From a bacterium (GTDB taxonomy: Bacteria; SZUA-79; Acidulodesulfobacterales; Acidulodesulfobacteraceae): DNA of 57,569 nucleotides. The DNA is taken from positions 1-57,569 of the forward strand of contig JAJZYP010000002.1 of assembly GCA_021798015.1 (NCBI GenBank). Reading direction: 5' to 3'. The first letter of the stretch is position 1, and every line of letters begins with the position of its first letter. The notes below the pieces were generated by a model that was not told the DNA's origin, searched no databases, and saw only the letters and a program-made list of their open reading frames with translations. Of the stretch, positions 7,673 through 16,253 are shown piece by piece. The position numbers and the translations under genes are program-made.

Positions 7673-8479
7673 ATGTTTATTGTAAGTAATTTATTGGAAG
7701 CTGTAAACTTTTTAACAATATTTAAATTTAATCTAAGAAAAAAAAATAATACTGCCGGCTTTAACGGGAATAACGGCGATGATACAGCCACTATTAAATT
7801 AAAGGCATCTATAAAGTATTTTCCTCTCGCAGGGTTATTTATCGGGGCGGTTTTAGCCCTTGTGTTTTATATTTTTAACAAGTTTTTGGGAGCATCAGCT
7901 TCCGTTTTGGTGTCAATTTTGTTTCTTTTTATTTTGACCGGCGGACTTCATTTTGACGGCTTGTCGGACACGATAGACGGGCTTTTTGCCTACTTGAAAA
8001 GCGGTGATAGGGTTAGATTTTATAATGCAATGAAAGATGTTAATGCGGGGATTTCCGGAATTATTGCGGTCATCTTTTATATATTGATTATGTGGTTAAT
8101 GATTAAAGGAATGGATTCCGAATTTAGTTATTTATCTTTATTGACATTTCCTGTTATAGGCAGATACTCCATAGTCCTAATGTCTTATTTTTCAAATACG
8201 CCTGAGGACTTTAAAGGAATAGGGACTATTTTTACCGAAGGAACAAATCTTTCAACATTTATTATCGCATCTATTTTTACAATTATAATTGTTTATATTT
8301 TTTTGGAATTGGCAGGGATTTTTTCAGCACTTATTTCAGCCTTTTTTGTCCTAACTTTAGCGTTTTATTTTGCTAAAAAATTCGGTGGAGTTAACGGCGA
8401 TATGTTGGGTTTTGGCGCTAAAGTATCCGAGGTTATTTATATGATTGCCCTGTACGGATTTTATAAAATCTTATATTAA
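7673..8479 (+). CDS. cobS: Adenosylcobinamide-GDP ribazoletransferase (cobalamin synthase)
   Basis: This 268-residue integral membrane enzyme joins adenosylcobinamide-GDP to the alpha-ribazole product of CobT. The hallmark GGLHFDGLSDTIDGLFA, with metal-binding Asp residues, lies near residue 90, and several hydrophobic helices follow through residue 265. GVNGDMLGFGAKVSEV near the C terminus is also typical. A short Asn/Gly-rich insert (NNTAGFNGNNGDD, about residues 26-38) in the N-terminal loop is unusual. The ATG is 23 bases after cobT. Confidence 0.93.
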   Translation: MFIVSNLLEAVNFLTIFKFNLRKKNNTAGFNGNNGDDTATIKLKASIKYFPLAGLFIGAVLALVFYIFNKFLGASASVLVSILFLFILTGGLHFDGLSDTIDGLFAYLKSGDRVRFYNAMKDVNAGISGIIAVIFYILIMWLMIKGMDSEFSYLSLLTFPVIGRYSIVLMSYFSNTPEDFKGIGTIFTEGTNLSTFIIASIFTIIIVYIFLELAGIFSALISAFFVLTLAFYFAKKFGGVNGDMLGFGAKVSEVIYMIALYGFYKILY

Positions 8480-8533
8480 ATCAACCTGGGTAACTTTAAT
8501 CAATATTCATTAATTATTCATTATTATTCTTTT

Positions 8534-10069
8534 ATGTTTTCTGTTTTTTTTGCATCGGACAGATCTTCTTCGGGGAAATCGATGATAACCATGGCTTTTT
8601 CAAAGAAGGTTAAAGAGTTGGGTTATAGGGTAAATGTTTTTAAAACTGGGCCTGATTTTCTTGATCCAATTGTAATATCGAGGGCTGTGAAAACTGAGGT
8701 TAAAAATCTTGACCCTTTTTTGATACCTGCTAAGTTTTTAAATTCCTGGGTTTTTAACGGCGGAGATGATATGGGTTATAACGGCGATTTGAATAAAAAA
8801 CGGGCATTTATAGTTGAAAGCGCTATGGGTTTATACGATGGAAATTCTTATAAGGTAGCAAAAAATTTTAAGTTTCCGGTTGTTTTGGTGATGGATTCCA
8901 AGCGAATTTCGTCCACTATGGCTTCCCTCGTTTATGGACTTAAGAAATATAAAAAATGGGTTAATGTTTGCGGAGTTATTTTAAATAATATTTCTTCGGC
9001 AAGGCATTATCAAATTATTTTCGATGAGATTAAAGAAAATATTAAAGATATCGAGGTTTTTGGCTATGTTTTAAATGACGAAGGTGTTTTTTCTATTAAG
9101 GAAAGGCATCTTGGACTTATAGCTCCGATTACACAGAAAAAGGGCGGGGCAGACGAAGGATTTGAAAAAATTGTAAATAACATAAAAGATGAGGTTTTCC
9201 ACAATATAAATATAGATTTAATGATAAGAACCCTTGAGAAAGAATCAGATGGGTTTAATAATTTGTTTTTTAATTACGTAGGGCAGATAAAAAATACACA
9301 ATTTAAGGCTGAAAGCAACAAAAACAATAAGGGGTTATTCATAAAGAAAAAAAATAATAAAAATAAAAAGGTAAAGATTGCTGTTGCCTATGATAAGGCT
9401 TTCTTTTTTTATTATAATTTTAATTTCGAAATTTTAAAAAGTTTTGGAGCGGAAATTGTTTTTTTTAGTCCGCTCGTAGATAAAACAATACCAAAAGGCA
9501 CCGGGGTAATTTATATCGGGGGCGGTTATCCTGAAATTTACGCAAAAAACCTTGCGGAGAATCACGGCATACTTAATGAAATTTATAAATTTTTTAAAAA
9601 TAATGGTATAATATATGCCGAGTGCGGAGGGCTTATGTATTTAAGCAAAAGTCTCACATATAAGGGTGAAAGTTGGGATTTGTCGGGAATACTTCCGTTT
9701 AATGTAACTATGGATAATACAGGACTTTCTTTGGGTTATAGAAATGTTTATCTTAGGGAAAAGTCATTTCTCGGCGATAAAGGGTTAAGGGTAAATGGAC
9801 ATGAGTTTCATTATTCCAAAATTATAACAAATGATCAAAACGATAATCGAGATAATCGATATAGTTATGATAATCACAATCCGGATAATCTCAAAGAAAA
9901 TTCTGTTGGTTTTAAAAATGTTTTCGAATGCGAAAGTTTAGCATCTCCCGGTATTTTAAAAAAAGAGGGTTATAATGTCTTAAATGCGGTAGGCAGTTAT
10001 GTTCATTTGTCTTTTTTTTCTAATAAGTTAATTGCAAAAAATATAATAGATAATGCTAAAATAATATAA
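8534..10069 (+). CDS. cbiA: Cobyrinate a,c-diamide synthase
   Basis: This 511-residue ATP- and glutamine-dependent enzyme amidates the a and c side chains of cobyrinate. The N-terminal P-loop-like domain begins FFASDRSSSGKSMITMAF, and the C-terminal class-I glutamine amidotransferase domain has the nucleophile in AECGGLMYLSK (about residue 365) and the catalytic His in NGHEFHYSKI (about 421). Immediately after that His is a low-complexity Asn/Asp-rich stretch (about 430-455) made of repeated GATAAT-like codons, which lengthens the protein over the usual 450-470. It lies in the cobalamin run; cbiA is not usually next to cobUTS in every genome but belongs to the same pathway. Confidence 0.92.
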   Translation: MFSVFFASDRSSSGKSMITMAFSKKVKELGYRVNVFKTGPDFLDPIVISRAVKTEVKNLDPFLIPAKFLNSWVFNGGDDMGYNGDLNKKRAFIVESAMGLYDGNSYKVAKNFKFPVVLVMDSKRISSTMASLVYGLKKYKKWVNVCGVILNNISSARHYQIIFDEIKENIKDIEVFGYVLNDEGVFSIKERHLGLIAPITQKKGGADEGFEKIVNNIKDEVFHNINIDLMIRTLEKESDGFNNLFFNYVGQIKNTQFKAESNKNNKGLFIKKKNNKNKKVKIAVAYDKAFFFYYNFNFEILKSFGAEIVFFSPLVDKTIPKGTGVIYIGGGYPEIYAKNLAENHGILNEIYKFFKNNGIIYAECGGLMYLSKSLTYKGESWDLSGILPFNVTMDNTGLSLGYRNVYLREKSFLGDKGLRVNGHEFHYSKIITNDQNDNRDNRYSYDNHNPDNLKENSVGFKNVFECESLASPGILKKEGYNVLNAVGSYVHLSFFSNKLIAKNIIDNAKII

Positions 10070-10136
10070 AATTAAGATTAACGGATAAGTGAAATAAGTA
10101 AATCTGATTTTAATTAAAAATAAAAAATTAAAAAGG

Positions 10137-11459
10137 ATGATTAATAACTCTATGGCAAATATGACGGAAAAAGAATCTGCGGTTCGGGGCATTTGGACGC
10201 ATGGAATGGATTATGTCTTTAATAAAGACGGTATTCCAAAGGAAAGACTAGTGGAAAATATTTTAAACGGCAAGGCGGTTATTTTACATAATAAAAATAA
10301 AGATAAATTTGTCGGGATAGGCAAGGACTTAACCACAAAAATCAACGCAAGTATCGGAACCTCCACAAACCATATTGACATAAAAGAAGAAATTAGAAAG
10401 GCTAAAATTGCCGAGGATAGCGGGGCTGACACACTAATGGAGTTAAGTGTGGGAGGGGATTTAGATCTTATACGCAAAGAGGTTTTAGATAATACTTCTT
10501 TACCTGTCGGGACGGTTCCGCTTTATCAAGCGTTCAGGGATGCCATAGATATATATAAAAATCCGGTGAAAATGCCTGAAAATCTTGTTTTCGATGTTAT
10601 AGAAAAACAGTGCGAAAGCGGTGTTTCTTTTATGGCTATTCACTCCGGCTTAAATTTAATATCTCTTGAGAGATTAAAAAAACAGTCATACAGATATGCG
10701 GGTCTTGTTTCAAAAGGAGGGGCATATTTGGTTGCATGGATGATAGAAAACAATAAAGAAAATCCTTTATATGAAAGATTTGAGGATGTTTTAAAGATAT
10801 TAAAAAAATATGATACTGTTTTAAGTTTGGGAAATGGATTAAGGGCTGGCTCGACACACGATTCCTTCGATAGGGCTTATATGCAAGAACTTATTATAAA
10901 TTGCGAACTTTGCGATATTGCAAGGGATTACGGCGTTCAAGTTATTGTTGAAGGACCCGGGCATATTCCAATCGATGAGATAGAGGCTAATGTTAAGATT
11001 CAAAAAAGAATGTCAAATGATGCCCCTTTTTATGTCCTTGGGCCGCTTGTTACCGATATTGCGGCGGGTTATGATCATATTTCATCCGCAATAGGCGGGG
11101 CATTATCCTCATCTTACGGGGCTGATTTTCTTTGTTATGTTACTCCATCGGAACATTTAGGTTTACCGTCCGAGGAAGATGTCAAAATTGGGGTTAAGAC
11201 GGCTAAGATTGCGGCACATGTCGGGGATATGATAAAACTTAAAAAAAATACCGATGATTTAAATATATCAAAGGCTCGCAGAGATATCGACTGGGAAAAG
11301 CAGTTTAAGTATTCCATAGACCCTGAGTATTCCAGAAAATTATTTAAATTAAAAAATCAGGATGATACTGCAGGATGTAGTATGTGCGGGGAATTCTGCG
11401 CACCGCTGAGGATAAGGAAATATTTTAAATATGAAATCAAGCAAGGGAAAAAGTCTTAA
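10137..11459 (+). CDS. bzaF: ThiC-family radical SAM enzyme, probable 5-hydroxybenzimidazole synthase (BzaF)
   Basis: This 440-residue protein belongs to the short ThiC family, radical SAM enzymes acting on aminoimidazole ribotide. Signatures include TKINASIGTS, EGPGHIPIDEIEAN, LGPLVTDIAAGYDHISSAIGG, and the C-terminal iron-sulfur motif CSMCGEFC near residue 418 (C-x2-C-x3-C). ThiC makes the thiamine pyrimidine; the close paralog BzaF makes 5-hydroxybenzimidazole, the anaerobic precursor of the cobalamin lower ligand. Its place right after cobU-cobT-cobS-cbiA, with no thiamine gene nearby, favours BzaF (inference from context and known paralogy). ThiC cannot be excluded from sequence alone. 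The 3' end overlaps the next gene by 29 bases. Confidence 0.75.
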   Translation: MINNSMANMTEKESAVRGIWTHGMDYVFNKDGIPKERLVENILNGKAVILHNKNKDKFVGIGKDLTTKINASIGTSTNHIDIKEEIRKAKIAEDSGADTLMELSVGGDLDLIRKEVLDNTSLPVGTVPLYQAFRDAIDIYKNPVKMPENLVFDVIEKQCESGVSFMAIHSGLNLISLERLKKQSYRYAGLVSKGGAYLVAWMIENNKENPLYERFEDVLKILKKYDTVLSLGNGLRAGSTHDSFDRAYMQELIINCELCDIARDYGVQVIVEGPGHIPIDEIEANVKIQKRMSNDAPFYVLGPLVTDIAAGYDHISSAIGGALSSSYGADFLCYVTPSEHLGLPSEEDVKIGVKTAKIAAHVGDMIKLKKNTDDLNISKARRDIDWEKQFKYSIDPEYSRKLFKLKNQDDTAGCSMCGEFCAPLRIRKYFKYEIKQGKKS

Positions 11460-11757
11460 CACAATGTTGGTAACCGGTTCTCTTTTTGCGTTTTTACTGG
11501 CTTTGTTCATAATTTATAGCCTCAAAGGTATAGTAAGTGTGTATAGATTAAGGGGGGAAGAACAAAAGCTAAAACAAGAGATTGCCTTAATTAAAAAAAG
11601 AAATCATGTTATAGACAAACAAATATATGAATTGAGTAATAACAAGCAATATATTGCAAATTTGGCAAGGGAAAAACTAAATATGATTAAAAAAGGGGAG
11701 ATAGTATTTAAATTTATTCATAAAAAAAAGAAAGATTTTAATAAAAAAAATAAATGA
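11431..11757 (+). CDS. FtsB/DivIC-type septum formation protein
   Basis: This 108-residue bitopic protein has a single membrane helix (about residues 12-32), a periplasmic coiled coil (RLRGEEQKLKQEIALIKKRNHVIDKQIYEL) and the family ending YIANLAREKLNMIKKGEIVFKF. FtsB/DivIC proteins link early and late divisome components. The ATG at 11431 lies inside the ThiC-family gene, giving a 29-base overlap; an in-frame ATG at 11464 would remove the overlap but leaves almost no cytoplasmic tail. Being tail-to-head with a cofactor gene is unusual for a division gene. Confidence 0.85.
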   Translation: MKSSKGKSLNTMLVTGSLFAFLLALFIIYSLKGIVSVYRLRGEEQKLKQEIALIKKRNHVIDKQIYELSNNKQYIANLAREKLNMIKKGEIVFKFIHKKKKDFNKKNK

Positions 11758-11771
11758 AAATATTTTGCAAT

Positions 11772-13325
11772 TTATAAAATTTCAAAGTATTCAGGGTAAA
11801 AACTATCCTGCATTTTAATTGTTATATTTTTATTAATCGTCGTTTCTAATTTTTCAAGCTCTTTTTCATATTCATATAGCTTGTTCATTATGTAGGAATG
11901 GACTGTTATCGTAATTTTTTTTGATCTTGTCTTTTTTGCATATAAAGATACAGCTCTGAATATTTCAAAACAAATTGTTTGAGGCGATTTTATCATACCA
12001 AGACCTTCACACATTGGGCATTGCTCCAAAAATATGGCGGCAAGACTGTTTCCCGTTCTTTTTCTTGTCATCTCGACTAAGCCAAGTTCGGTTATCTTGT
12101 TAATGGTGGTTTTAACCCTGTCATTTTTAAGAGCCTCTTCTAATGCGCGATATACCTTTTCCTTGTGACTGCCTTTCGTCATATCGATGAAATCGATTAC
12201 AATAATTCCTCCTATATTCCTAAGCCTTAATTGATATGCTATTTCTTTTGCGGCCTCTAAATTTGTTTTTAATATCGTATCTTCAAAGTTTTTTTTGCCA
12301 ACATATTTACCCGTATTTACATCTATTGCTGTCAGGGCTTCCGCATGATCTATCACTATATAACCGCCTGATTTAAGCCATATCTTTTTGTTTAACGCCT
12401 TAGATATTTCTTTTTCGATATTAAAATGTTCGAATATTGGCAGACTGTTAGCATAAAATTCGACTATATTTGTATATTCAGGAGATTGAATCGTCAGAAA
12501 TTCTACTATTTTTTCGTATTCTTCCTTATCATCCACAATAATTTTATTTATTGATTCATTTAGTAAATCTCTTAGCGCTTTTAAGGATATACTTATATCT
12601 TGAAATATAAGCTTAGGGGCTTTTGCTTTAAGCTGGTCACTGTAAATATTATTCCATAGGGCGGTAAGAAATTTGATATCTCGTTCGATGTCGATTTCGG
12701 CGGCATTTTCGGCGGCAGTTCTAATTATAAATCCGGTACCCTCGTTTCTGTATTTTAAAACAATATTTTTAAGTCTTTTTTTCTCTTCATCACTTTTAAT
12801 TTTTCTCGAAATTCCAATAGAAGAAGATGTCGGCATATATACAAGAAACCTCCCTGGAAGGGATATGTGACTTGTAATACGGGCGCCCTTGGTTTTAACA
12901 GGTTCTTTAGCAATTTGAACAAGAATTTCTTGATTTTTTTTTAAAAGTTGGTCTATATTGGGTAAGCCCTTTTTCTTTTTTTTACTTTTTTTATGCTTCG
13001 GCAGTTCTACGTTAATTTCATCATAATTATTATTATCAAGTTCATTTGGCGGCAATTCTTCCAAACCTGGTTCAAAAAAATCATAATCCGATGCGTCAAT
13101 CTCATAAAAGTCGCCGGCATATAAAAATGCGGATTTTTCCCAGCCTATATCTATAAAAGATGCCTGAATTCCGGGAAGCACCTGCATTACCTTTCCTTTG
13201 TATATGTTCCCATGTTTTGGAAAATCAGGTTTTCTTTCGATAAAAATTTCCGTTAATTGCCCATTCTCTAACAACGCGACACGCGTTTCATAATCGTCTT
13301 TGTTTATTATAAGTTCGGTAGTCAA
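11772..13325 (-). CDS. rng: Ribonuclease G/E family endoribonuclease
   Basis: This 517-residue protein starts with the RNase G-type MTTELIINKDDYETRVALLENGQL and carries an N-terminal S1 RNA-binding domain (about 35-165). That domain is interrupted by a highly charged insert (about 85-120, Lys/Glu/Asn rich, KHKKSKKKKKG). The catalytic DNase-I-like region has the metal-binding Asp residues in ALTAIDVNTGKYVG and GGIIVIDFIDM, and the CPMCEGLG motif (about 436-443) resembles the zinc-link Cys pair that joins subunits. It processes rRNA and turns over mRNA. No RNase E-type C-terminal scaffold is present. It is convergent with the ftsB-like gene, 14 bases apart. Confidence 0.92.
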   Translation of the reverse strand: MTTELIINKDDYETRVALLENGQLTEIFIERKPDFPKHGNIYKGKVMQVLPGIQASFIDIGWEKSAFLYAGDFYEIDASDYDFFEPGLEELPPNELDNNNYDEINVELPKHKKSKKKKKGLPNIDQLLKKNQEILVQIAKEPVKTKGARITSHISLPGRFLVYMPTSSSIGISRKIKSDEEKKRLKNIVLKYRNEGTGFIIRTAAENAAEIDIERDIKFLTALWNNIYSDQLKAKAPKLIFQDISISLKALRDLLNESINKIIVDDKEEYEKIVEFLTIQSPEYTNIVEFYANSLPIFEHFNIEKEISKALNKKIWLKSGGYIVIDHAEALTAIDVNTGKYVGKKNFEDTILKTNLEAAKEIAYQLRLRNIGGIIVIDFIDMTKGSHKEKVYRALEEALKNDRVKTTINKITELGLVEMTRKRTGNSLAAIFLEQCPMCEGLGMIKSPQTICFEIFRAVSLYAKKTRSKKITITVHSYIMNKLYEYEKELEKLETTINKNITIKMQDSFYPEYFEIL

Positions 13326-13576
13326 GTAATCCTCTTGATAATATTATAAGTCTTTATTAATATGAAGTTAATATAAGTTAATAAGTTATGATTATTTTAA
13401 CACATTAAGGATTGTAAAATAAATAAGTTAAGTTTTTTTATTTGCTTTTATTTTTGGGTTCTACGTTATATAATATTATATACAATAAGAAGCAATATAA
13501 AAAAAACTAATTGTTAATTGATTTATACATTTTTTAGTTTTATAATAAATAAAAAAACAAGAGAGGTCATAATATT

Positions 13577-13762
13577 ATGGATGAAAATGTTGTTCTTTGC
13601 GCTGTATGCGCATGGAGAGGTGTTTGTAACAAAAAATATAACGTTTCGGGAATAGAGATTTTTAATTGTTCCGATTTTACCAGAGATGTTACACTGACAA
13701 TATCGGGCTTTGAAGATTTATTGTCTCTTATAAACGATAATAAAAATTATAGGGTAAATTGA
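13577..13762 (+). CDS. Small Cys-rich protein upstream of SPOR gene
   Basis: This 61-residue protein has four Cys near the N terminus (C8, C11, C17 and C31; VLCAVCAWRGVCNKKY and NCSDFTRDV), a pattern suited to a zinc or iron-sulfur site. A C-terminal helix follows (FEDLLSLINDN). The ribosome binding site AAGAGAGGT precedes the ATG. The stop is followed after one base by the SPOR gene, so the two are cotranscribed and probably coupled. I recognise it only as a small conserved type seen next to SPOR genes, without known function. Confidence 0.65.
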   Translation: MDENVVLCAVCAWRGVCNKKYNVSGIEIFNCSDFTRDVTLTISGFEDLLSLINDNKNYRVN

Positions 13763-13763
13763 C

Positions 13764-14444
13764 TTGAAAAAGGATAAGCTTTCGGCAGTTATTGTATTTT
13801 TAGTAATCTTATTCATAGTATTTGTATTAGGATTATTTGTCGGGAAAAAGTTATCCCCTCAAAAATCAAAAGAGGGTGTTATTAAAGAGTCCTCTTTAAA
13901 AACGGAGAATAAACCTTCACTTTCTTCTTTAAACATGGGTGGTAATAACCATAAAGTTAAGAAAAAGACCGCTATTTTATCAAATAACATAAAATTTGCG
14001 CCGATATCAAAATTAGCTTCATTGAAAAAAGAGGGTGCCGCCAAAAAGCTTGTCAAAAAACCAACTTCAACTCCGAAACCGAAAACTAAGGTTAAAACCA
14101 GAATTATATATGTTAAAAAGCCTATTTATATTTATAAATATATTACAAAAAAGGCTCCTGTAAAACAAAAAATTTCCGCATCCCCTTTTGCTTCTGAAGT
14201 TTATTATACGATTCAAGTAGCAGCTCTTTCAAAATACAGTGAAGCAAAAAAGTTAGCCGATAAACTTAACTCTATGGGTTTTTTTGCCTATATCGTTCCG
14301 ATAAGTATTTCCGGAAAAAAAGGAAAGGCCACTTACGAACAGGTTAGAGTCGGAAAGTTTTCCACAAATAAGGGCGCAAAATCTGTAGAAAATATAATAT
14401 CGAAGAAATTTAATCTAAAACCGTATATCATAAAGGTCGATTAA
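13764..14444 (+). CDS. SPOR-domain envelope protein
   Basis: This 226-residue protein starts with TTG, one base after the preceding stop. It has a short cytoplasmic tail, one membrane helix (about 8-27), a long Lys/Pro/Ser-rich linker (about 30-145) and a C-terminal SPOR domain (about 148-226; YYTIQVAALSKYSEAKKLADKL). SPOR domains bind denuded peptidoglycan glycan strands at division septa. The linker is extended and low-complexity, as in FtsN- or DedD-like proteins, so a role in division or cell-wall remodelling is likely. Confidence 0.85.
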   Translation: MKKDKLSAVIVFLVILFIVFVLGLFVGKKLSPQKSKEGVIKESSLKTENKPSLSSLNMGGNNHKVKKKTAILSNNIKFAPISKLASLKKEGAAKKLVKKPTSTPKPKTKVKTRIIYVKKPIYIYKYITKKAPVKQKISASPFASEVYYTIQVAALSKYSEAKKLADKLNSMGFFAYIVPISISGKKGKATYEQVRVGKFSTNKGAKSVENIISKKFNLKPYIIKVD

Positions 14445-14518
14445 AATGATTTTTGATTTAGATAATTATTTAGATTGGATAAGTTACAGGGATTTAATTT
14501 AATTTTAATAATTTAATT

Positions 14519-15319
14519 TTAATAAAGATAAAAATTGGATAATCTGTAAATAAAGGTTCCTATTATATTTAGCCTTTTTATAGTCCAGTAATGAGGAAAA
14601 TGATTATAACGCGCCGCATCATATATTGCTTTAACAGCCGCCCTATCCAATGTTTTCTTTCCGGAAGTTCTTAAAACTTTCACCCTATAAATAGACCCGT
14701 TTTTGTTTATAGAAAATTCGATAACAAGTATCCCGGATATTCCTTCCCTTTGCGCTTTTACAGGATATTCCCAAACATTTTCTATTTTATTTTTGACATG
14801 TAAAAGATACGATGCATACGTTAGAGTTGTTGTGTTCAGGTTTACGGTTGCGGATTTTACTCCATGGGAAGGATTTTTTATCCCGGGTTTTTGAACTGAC
14901 CGGTTTTGATTAAAAAACTGTTTTCCCATTGGATAAAGGTTGCTTAGCCGCGGATTTTGTTTTGGCTGCGTCTGATGATTGTTTGAAAAGATATGTGAAC
15001 TGCTTATAATCCTTCTATTTTGAGACGGTGCAGGCGGGACATTGGAGGCCGTATAAGAAGGATTTTTATAAGACGGAGGAGCATTTAACCTTGTATTTTT
15101 GGGAGCAGAATGTGGTTTAATGCTGGCATATTTTGGCTTTTTTATTTTAAATTTTTTTAAGTTTTTGATAAATTTATATGGTTCAACTATAACAGGCTTT
15201 GTATATTTATGATGTTTTTTAGTCTTTTTATTGTTATATCCCAATAAAAACAAGATTAGAGCCGAGTGTATTATAATCGATATAATTAATGCGTATATTA
15301 AGACCTTATTGTTTTTCAT
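14519..15319 (-). CDS. TonB-family protein
   Basis: This 266-residue protein has an N-terminal membrane anchor (about 7-27), a Pro/Lys/Asn-rich periplasmic spacer (about 30-160), and a C-terminal TonB domain. The TonB domain includes YLLHVKNKIENVWEYP, GISGILVIEFSINKNGSI and VLRTSGKKTLDRAAVKAI. TonB proteins pass proton-motive energy from ExbB/ExbD to outer-membrane receptors, which implies a diderm envelope. No exbB or exbD genes are adjacent. The final residues NFYLY extend slightly beyond the usual end. It is convergent with the SPOR gene. Confidence 0.85.
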   Translation of the reverse strand: MKNNKVLIYALIISIIIHSALILFLLGYNNKKTKKHHKYTKPVIVEPYKFIKNLKKFKIKKPKYASIKPHSAPKNTRLNAPPSYKNPSYTASNVPPAPSQNRRIISSSHIFSNNHQTQPKQNPRLSNLYPMGKQFFNQNRSVQKPGIKNPSHGVKSATVNLNTTTLTYASYLLHVKNKIENVWEYPVKAQREGISGILVIEFSINKNGSIYRVKVLRTSGKKTLDRAAVKAIYDAARYNHFPHYWTIKRLNIIGTFIYRLSNFYLY

Positions 15320-15366
15320 AATATTAAAATATTAAAAACTATCTTTTTATTTTAACACTATTTAAA

Positions 15367-15395
15367 TTGATTTAAAATCGTTTTTGCGTTAAAAT
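15367..15395 (+). promoter_or_regulatory. Sigma-70 type promoter for purC
   Basis: TTGATT at 15367-15372 and TAAAAT at 15390-15395 are separated by exactly 17 bases. Transcription would start about 60 bases before the purC ATG at 15461. In a genome this AT-rich such matches occur by chance, so confidence is moderate. Confidence 0.5.
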
Positions 15396-15460
15396 ACATA
15401 TAGTCATTTCTTTTTAGTTATTTATTTTTTTAATTTTAATTTATAAACTTAGGAGGGTTT

Positions 15461-16192
15461 ATGAAAAATACTGAGAGGGAAGAAAAGAGCTTAAAAAAGA
15501 TTTACGAGGGTAAAGCAAAAATACTTTATGAGTATCCCGAAGACGAAAATAAGCTAATAACTTATTTTAAAGATGATGCAACAGCTTTTAACGGGCAAAA
15601 AAAAGGGATAATCATGAATAAAGGCGAGTATAACAACGCTATATCTACTTCTTTATTCAAACTTTTAAAAAATAACGGCATAGAAAGTCATTTTATCGAG
15701 AAATTATCCGATAGAGAGATGCTTGTAAATCACTTAAAAATGTTTCCCGTTGAATTTGTGGTTAGAAATATCACCGCCGGGAGCCTCGCAAAAAAGATGG
15801 GAGTGGAAGAGGGGGTTAAATTACCTTCTCCCGTGGTCGAATTATATTTTAAGAGCGATGAACTTGGTGACCCGATGATTAACGAAACTTATATTAAAGC
15901 ATTTGATTTGGGCGAGATTAAGGGTGTGGAAGAGGCTAAAAATATTGCCATAAAAATAAATGAAATTTTAAAGGATTTTTTTGATAAAAACGGGCTTTTA
16001 CTTGTGGATTACAAATTAGAATTTGGCGCTTTAAACGGAAAAGTCCTTTTGGCTGATGAAATTACTCCGGACACAATGAGGTTGTGGGACAAGGTAACCC
16101 TCGAAAAAGTTGACAAAGATAGATTTAGAAGAGACCTTGGCGGTGTTGAAGAGGCTTATAAGAGAGTTTATGATATAACCTCAAAAATATAA
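15461..16192 (+). CDS. purC: Phosphoribosylaminoimidazole-succinocarboxamide synthase
   Basis: This 243-residue SAICAR synthetase adds aspartate to CAIR in purine synthesis. Diagnostic segments are YEGKAKILYEYP near residue 14, FKDDATAFNGQKKG near 37, VVRNITAGSLAKKMG near 102, and LADEITPDTMRLWD near 203. The length is typical of the bacterial single-domain enzyme. A strong ribosome binding site (AGGAGGG, about 15451-15457) precedes the ATG. It is a stand-alone gene here, with no other purine gene in the window. Confidence 0.97.
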   Translation: MKNTEREEKSLKKIYEGKAKILYEYPEDENKLITYFKDDATAFNGQKKGIIMNKGEYNNAISTSLFKLLKNNGIESHFIEKLSDREMLVNHLKMFPVEFVVRNITAGSLAKKMGVEEGVKLPSPVVELYFKSDELGDPMINETYIKAFDLGEIKGVEEAKNIAIKINEILKDFFDKNGLLLVDYKLEFGALNGKVLLADEITPDTMRLWDKVTLEKVDKDRFRRDLGGVEEAYKRVYDITSKI

Positions 16193-16253
16193 ATAATATA
16201 AATATAAATGATAAACTTAAGCCGACTAATGCCCGCGAGATGACCGTTGAGCG

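Noticed and set aside
10070-10136. TPP riboswitch ahead of the ThiC-family gene
   Set aside because: Only 67 AT-rich bases separate the genes and no CTGAGA or ACYTGA-type conserved segments occur. This absence fits BzaF but does not prove it.
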